Source of the DNA: Lachnoclostridium sp. UBA6475
GTDB lineage: Bacteria > Bacillota > Clostridia > Lachnospirales > Lachnospiraceae
Length of the DNA stretch: 8,754 nt
NCBI GenBank assembly: GCA_002435545.1
Contig: DJNB01000155.1
Location: 1-8,754, forward strand
Direction: 5' to 3'
Shown: in pieces, positions 6,508 through 8,754 of the stretch
How positions within the stretch are numbered: position 1 is the first letter of the stretch
Layout of the letters: every line of letters begins with the position of its first letter
Position numbers and translations under genes: made by a program
The notes under the pieces: model-generated
What the model was told of the DNA's origin: nothing
Database searches by the model: none
Seen by the model: the letters and a program-made list of their open reading frames with translations, nothing else

Positions 6508-7563
6508 ATGAAAAAGCAGATTGCAGTAATTTTTGGTGGAAAATCCTCGGAACATGAAGTGTCATGTCATTCCGTGCTCAATGTTATCAAGGGATTTTCG
6601 CCTGAAAAATATGAGATACATCTGATCGGAATAACGAAAGAGGGACATTGGATCTATGTGCCGGAGACAGCAGCAATCGAGGATGGCAGCTGGTACGACG
6701 GCAAAAAGACGGCTGTTATTTCGCCGGATGCCGTGAATTCCGGGATTTATCTATGCGATGACGAGGGACATTATGATCGGCAGAAAATTGACGTGATCTT
6801 TCCGGTTCTTCATGGAAAATTTGGAGAAGACGGTACGATTCAGGGCGTGTTTGAAATGTCAGGCATTCCTTATGTCGGATGCGGCGTGCTTTCTTCTTCG
6901 GTGAGCATGGATAAAATTTCCACGAAAATCTTTGTGGAGAAACTGGGAATCCGCCAGGCAAAATTTGTCGCCGATATCGCGCCGGATCTGAGTGAACTCG
7001 ATCACACGGTCGCAGAGGTAGAGGAAAAACTGGGATATCCGGTTTTTGTAAAACCATCGAATGCCGGCTCGTCCTGCGGTGTCAGCAAAGCAGAAAACCG
7101 TGAGGAATTAAAGGCAGCAGTGGAACTTGCCAAAAAGCATGACACCCGCGTCTTGATCGAAGAAATGATCTGCGGACATGAAGTAGAATGTGCCGTTCTC
7201 GGCGGCCGCGACCCGAAGGCATCGAAAGTCGGAGAAGTGGTTGCAGCGGCAGAATTTTATGATTACGATGCCAAATACAATAATTCAGAATCGAAGACCG
7301 TCATTGATCCGGATACCGTTCCGCAGGCATCGAAAGACAAAGTACGCGAAGATGCCGTGGCTGTATTTAAAGCGGTAAGCGGATTCAGCCTGTCGCGTGT
7401 AGACTTTTTTATTGAAAATGAAACAAATGATGTCGTGTTTAATGAAATCAACACGCTTCCAGGATTTACCAATATTAGCATGTACCCGATGCTGTGGGCG
7501 GATATGGGACTTTCCATCACGGAACTGATCGACCGGATTGTAGAAACCGCTTACGAACGATAA
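6508..7563 (+). CDS. ddl: D-alanine--D-alanine ligase
   Basis: Cytoplasmic ATP-grasp enzyme that joins two D-alanines to make the dipeptide end of the peptidoglycan stem peptide, the target of vancomycin. It has 351 residues, normal for the family. Motifs: FGGKSSEHEVS with E15, which orients the first D-Ala; HGKFGEDGT at 102-110; VKPSNAGSSCGVSK at 181-194, covering the P-loop-like serines; DYDAKY at 252-257, where K256 and Y257 match the omega-loop pair of E. coli DdlB; and NEINTLPGFT at 312-321, carrying the magnesium ligands. The tyrosine in AKY argues for a D-Ala-D-Ala rather than a D-Ala-D-Lac ligase. ATG 6508 has AAAGGA ten bases upstream (6492-6497). It is probably the first gene of a unit with the DUF1934 gene (32-base gap) and dapF, driven by the promoter just upstream. 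Confidence 0.96.
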   Translation: MKKQIAVIFGGKSSEHEVSCHSVLNVIKGFSPEKYEIHLIGITKEGHWIYVPETAAIEDGSWYDGKKTAVISPDAVNSGIYLCDDEGHYDRQKIDVIFPVLHGKFGEDGTIQGVFEMSGIPYVGCGVLSSSVSMDKISTKIFVEKLGIRQAKFVADIAPDLSELDHTVAEVEEKLGYPVFVKPSNAGSSCGVSKAENREELKAAVELAKKHDTRVLIEEMICGHEVECAVLGGRDPKASKVGEVVAAAEFYDYDAKYNNSESKTVIDPDTVPQASKDKVREDAVAVFKAVSGFSLSRVDFFIENETNDVVFNEINTLPGFTNISMYPMLWADMGLSITELIDRIVETAYER

Positions 7564-7595
7564 TAATTTGGTGAAACGAAGGGAAAGATAAAGTC

Positions 7596-8036
7596 ATGAA
7601 GAAAGATGTAAAGATATCGATTGCCGGACTGCATGAAAATGGCTCGACGGATTCGCTGGAAGTGATCTCGTTTGGAGAGATGTACGAGGAAGACGGCGAA
7701 ACAATCGTAAAATACGAAGAAGCAATGGACGATGCAGATGGACAGGATTGTGAAATTGTGCAGAGCCAGCTGAAAATTCGTGAAGATCAGGTTGAAATCC
7801 TAAAAGAGGGCGGTATGCGGACGCATATGGTATTTGTAAAAAATCAAGACATGCTGACGTATTATTCCACACCGTTCGGAGAACTGGAAATTGTGATCCA
7901 TACCGACCGGCTGGAACACCGGAAACTTGACAACGGATTTCATGTGGAACTCGAATATGCGCTGGAAGTAAATGCAGCCCACATGTCAAACTGCAATGTA
8001 AGGATTCAAGTGGAAGAATTGGAGGGACGAGTATGA
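7596..8036 (+). CDS. DUF1934 (YwiB-like) protein of unknown function
   Basis: A 146-residue soluble protein with no signal peptide or membrane segment. It resembles the DUF1934 family (B. subtilis YwiB), predicted to fold as a small lipocalin-like beta barrel; no biochemical role is established that I know of. Features seen: N-terminal beta strand KDVKISIAGL, an acidic middle (EEDGETIVKYEEAMDDADGQD) and the family-like segment STPFGELEIVIHTDRLEH near 91-108, followed by alternating hydrophobic strands up to the C-terminus. The ATG at 7596 has AAGGGA about eleven bases upstream. Its TGA overlaps the dapF ATG by four bases (ATGA, 8033-8036), so the two are probably translationally coupled. Its place between ddl and dapF hints at a link with wall precursor supply, but this rests on neighbourhood only. 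Confidence 0.85.
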   Translation: MKKDVKISIAGLHENGSTDSLEVISFGEMYEEDGETIVKYEEAMDDADGQDCEIVQSQLKIREDQVEILKEGGMRTHMVFVKNQDMLTYYSTPFGELEIVIHTDRLEHRKLDNGFHVELEYALEVNAAHMSNCNVRIQVEELEGRV

Positions 8037-8754
8037 AATTTACAAAAATGCATGGAACCGGAAATGATTATGTCTATGTAAATTTGTTTGAAGAGACAAT
8101 CTCGGATATTTCGGACGCGGCAATCCGTGTAAGTGACCGTCATTTCGGGATCGGTTCGGACGGCTTGATCGCCATCGCTCCGTCGGATGTAGCAGACTGC
8201 CGCATGATCATGTACAATGCAGACGGAACGGAAGGCGCGATGTGTGGAAACGGCATCCGCTGTGTCGCAAAATATGCCTACGATCATGATATTGCGAAAA
8301 AAGAGCATATGACGATCGAGACAAAAAGCGGCATCAAAACGATAGATCTTACCGTGGAAAACGGAAAGGCAGCCTATGCGAAAGTAAACATGGGAAAAGC
8401 AATCCTTGCACCAAAAGAGATTCCGGTAAAAGCAGAGGGCGACACATTTATTTCCCAGGAAATTATGGTCGCAGATAAGCCGTATACCGTCACCTGCGTC
8501 TCTATGGGAAATCCACATTGCGTCGTATTTACGGAGGGAATCGATACCCTGGATCTGGAAAAACTGGGGCCTGAATTTGAACATCATCCCCTTTTCCCTG
8601 ACCGCATCAATACAGAGTTTGTCGAAGTGATCGATGAACATACGTTGAAAATGCGTGTGTGGGAGCGCGGAGCCGGCGAGACGATCTCCTGCGGCACCGG
8701 AACCTGTGCCAGCACCGTGGCAGCCGTACTCAATGGCTATTGTCCACGCGGCGA
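8033..8754 (+). CDS. dapF: Diaminopimelate epimerase (3' end outside window)
   Basis: PLP-independent epimerase that converts LL-diaminopimelate to meso-diaminopimelate, the lysine precursor and the cross-linking residue of many peptidoglycans. The frame is open from ATG 8033 to the window end: 240 full codons out of the roughly 275 usual for the family. Motifs: MHGTGNDY at 6-13; RHFGIGSDG at 36-44; YNADGTEGAMCGNGIR with the first catalytic cysteine C71; MGNPHCV at 158-164; and ERGAGETISCGTGTCAS with the second catalytic cysteine C220. Both cysteines match the catalytic pair of characterised DapF enzymes. GGAGGG (8021-8026) lies six bases before the ATG, inside the upstream DUF1934 gene, and the two genes overlap by ATGA. 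Its presence indicates diaminopimelate synthesis through the epimerase route. Confidence 0.96.
   Translation, partial: MKFTKMHGTGNDYVYVNLFEETISDISDAAIRVSDRHFGIGSDGLIAIAPSDVADCRMIMYNADGTEGAMCGNGIRCVAKYAYDHDIAKKEHMTIETKSGIKTIDLTVENGKAAYAKVNMGKAILAPKEIPVKAEGDTFISQEIMVADKPYTVTCVSMGNPHCVVFTEGIDTLDLEKLGPEFEHHPLFPDRINTEFVEVIDEHTLKMRVWERGAGETISCGTGTCASTVAAVLNGYCPRG

Noticed and set aside
6508..7563. A D-Ala-D-Lac (Van-type) ligase
   Set aside because: The AKY tyrosine typical of D-Ala-D-Ala ligases is present, and there are no vanH- or vanX-like neighbours.
8006..8641. 211-codon minus-strand open frame opposite dapF
   Set aside because: dapF on the plus strand has all family motifs, including both catalytic cysteines. 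The reverse frame is a shadow without recognisable features.

Overview
This window looks like ordinary chromosomal DNA from a low-to-mid GC Firmicute, most likely a member of the Clostridia and probably Lachnospiraceae. That assignment is inferred from three things: the FtsH and UvrC protein style, the purine-rich Shine-Dalgarno sites, and a clostridial-type secreted glucosaminidase with a copper-amine-oxidase-like N-terminal domain. Genes are tightly packed, and no gap between genes exceeds about 130 bases. I see no mobile element, CRISPR array, tRNA or rRNA.

Left part (1-3586, + strand): the 3' end of ftsH (M41 zinc protease half), a Cof-type HAD phosphatase, and a complete uvrC. The gaps are short (52 and 26 bases) with no terminator between them, so they probably form one transcription unit. 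A strong hairpin lies inside the last codons of uvrC, just before a convergent junction of only 9 bases.

Middle part (3596-6402): a minus-strand gene for a secreted peptidoglycan N-acetylglucosaminidase, convergent with uvrC. It has its own well-formed sigma-A-like promoter. It is divergent from a plus-strand alanine/glycine:cation symporter of the AGCS family.

Right part (6436-8754, + strand): a likely promoter followed by ddl (D-alanine-D-alanine ligase), a DUF1934/YwiB-like gene of unknown function, and dapF (diaminopimelate epimerase, cut by the window end). The DUF1934 stop overlaps the dapF start by four bases (ATGA). Ddl and DapF supply two building blocks of the peptidoglycan stem peptide, D-Ala-D-Ala and meso-diaminopimelate. 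The alanine/glycine transporter and the glucosaminidase next door give this half of the window a cell-wall theme.

I did not find an exotic or undescribed system. The observations most worth checking are the uncharacterised DUF1934 gene coupled to dapF, the secreted hydrolase architecture with a lysine/arginine-rich insertion, and the hairpin at the uvrC/hydrolase convergent junction.
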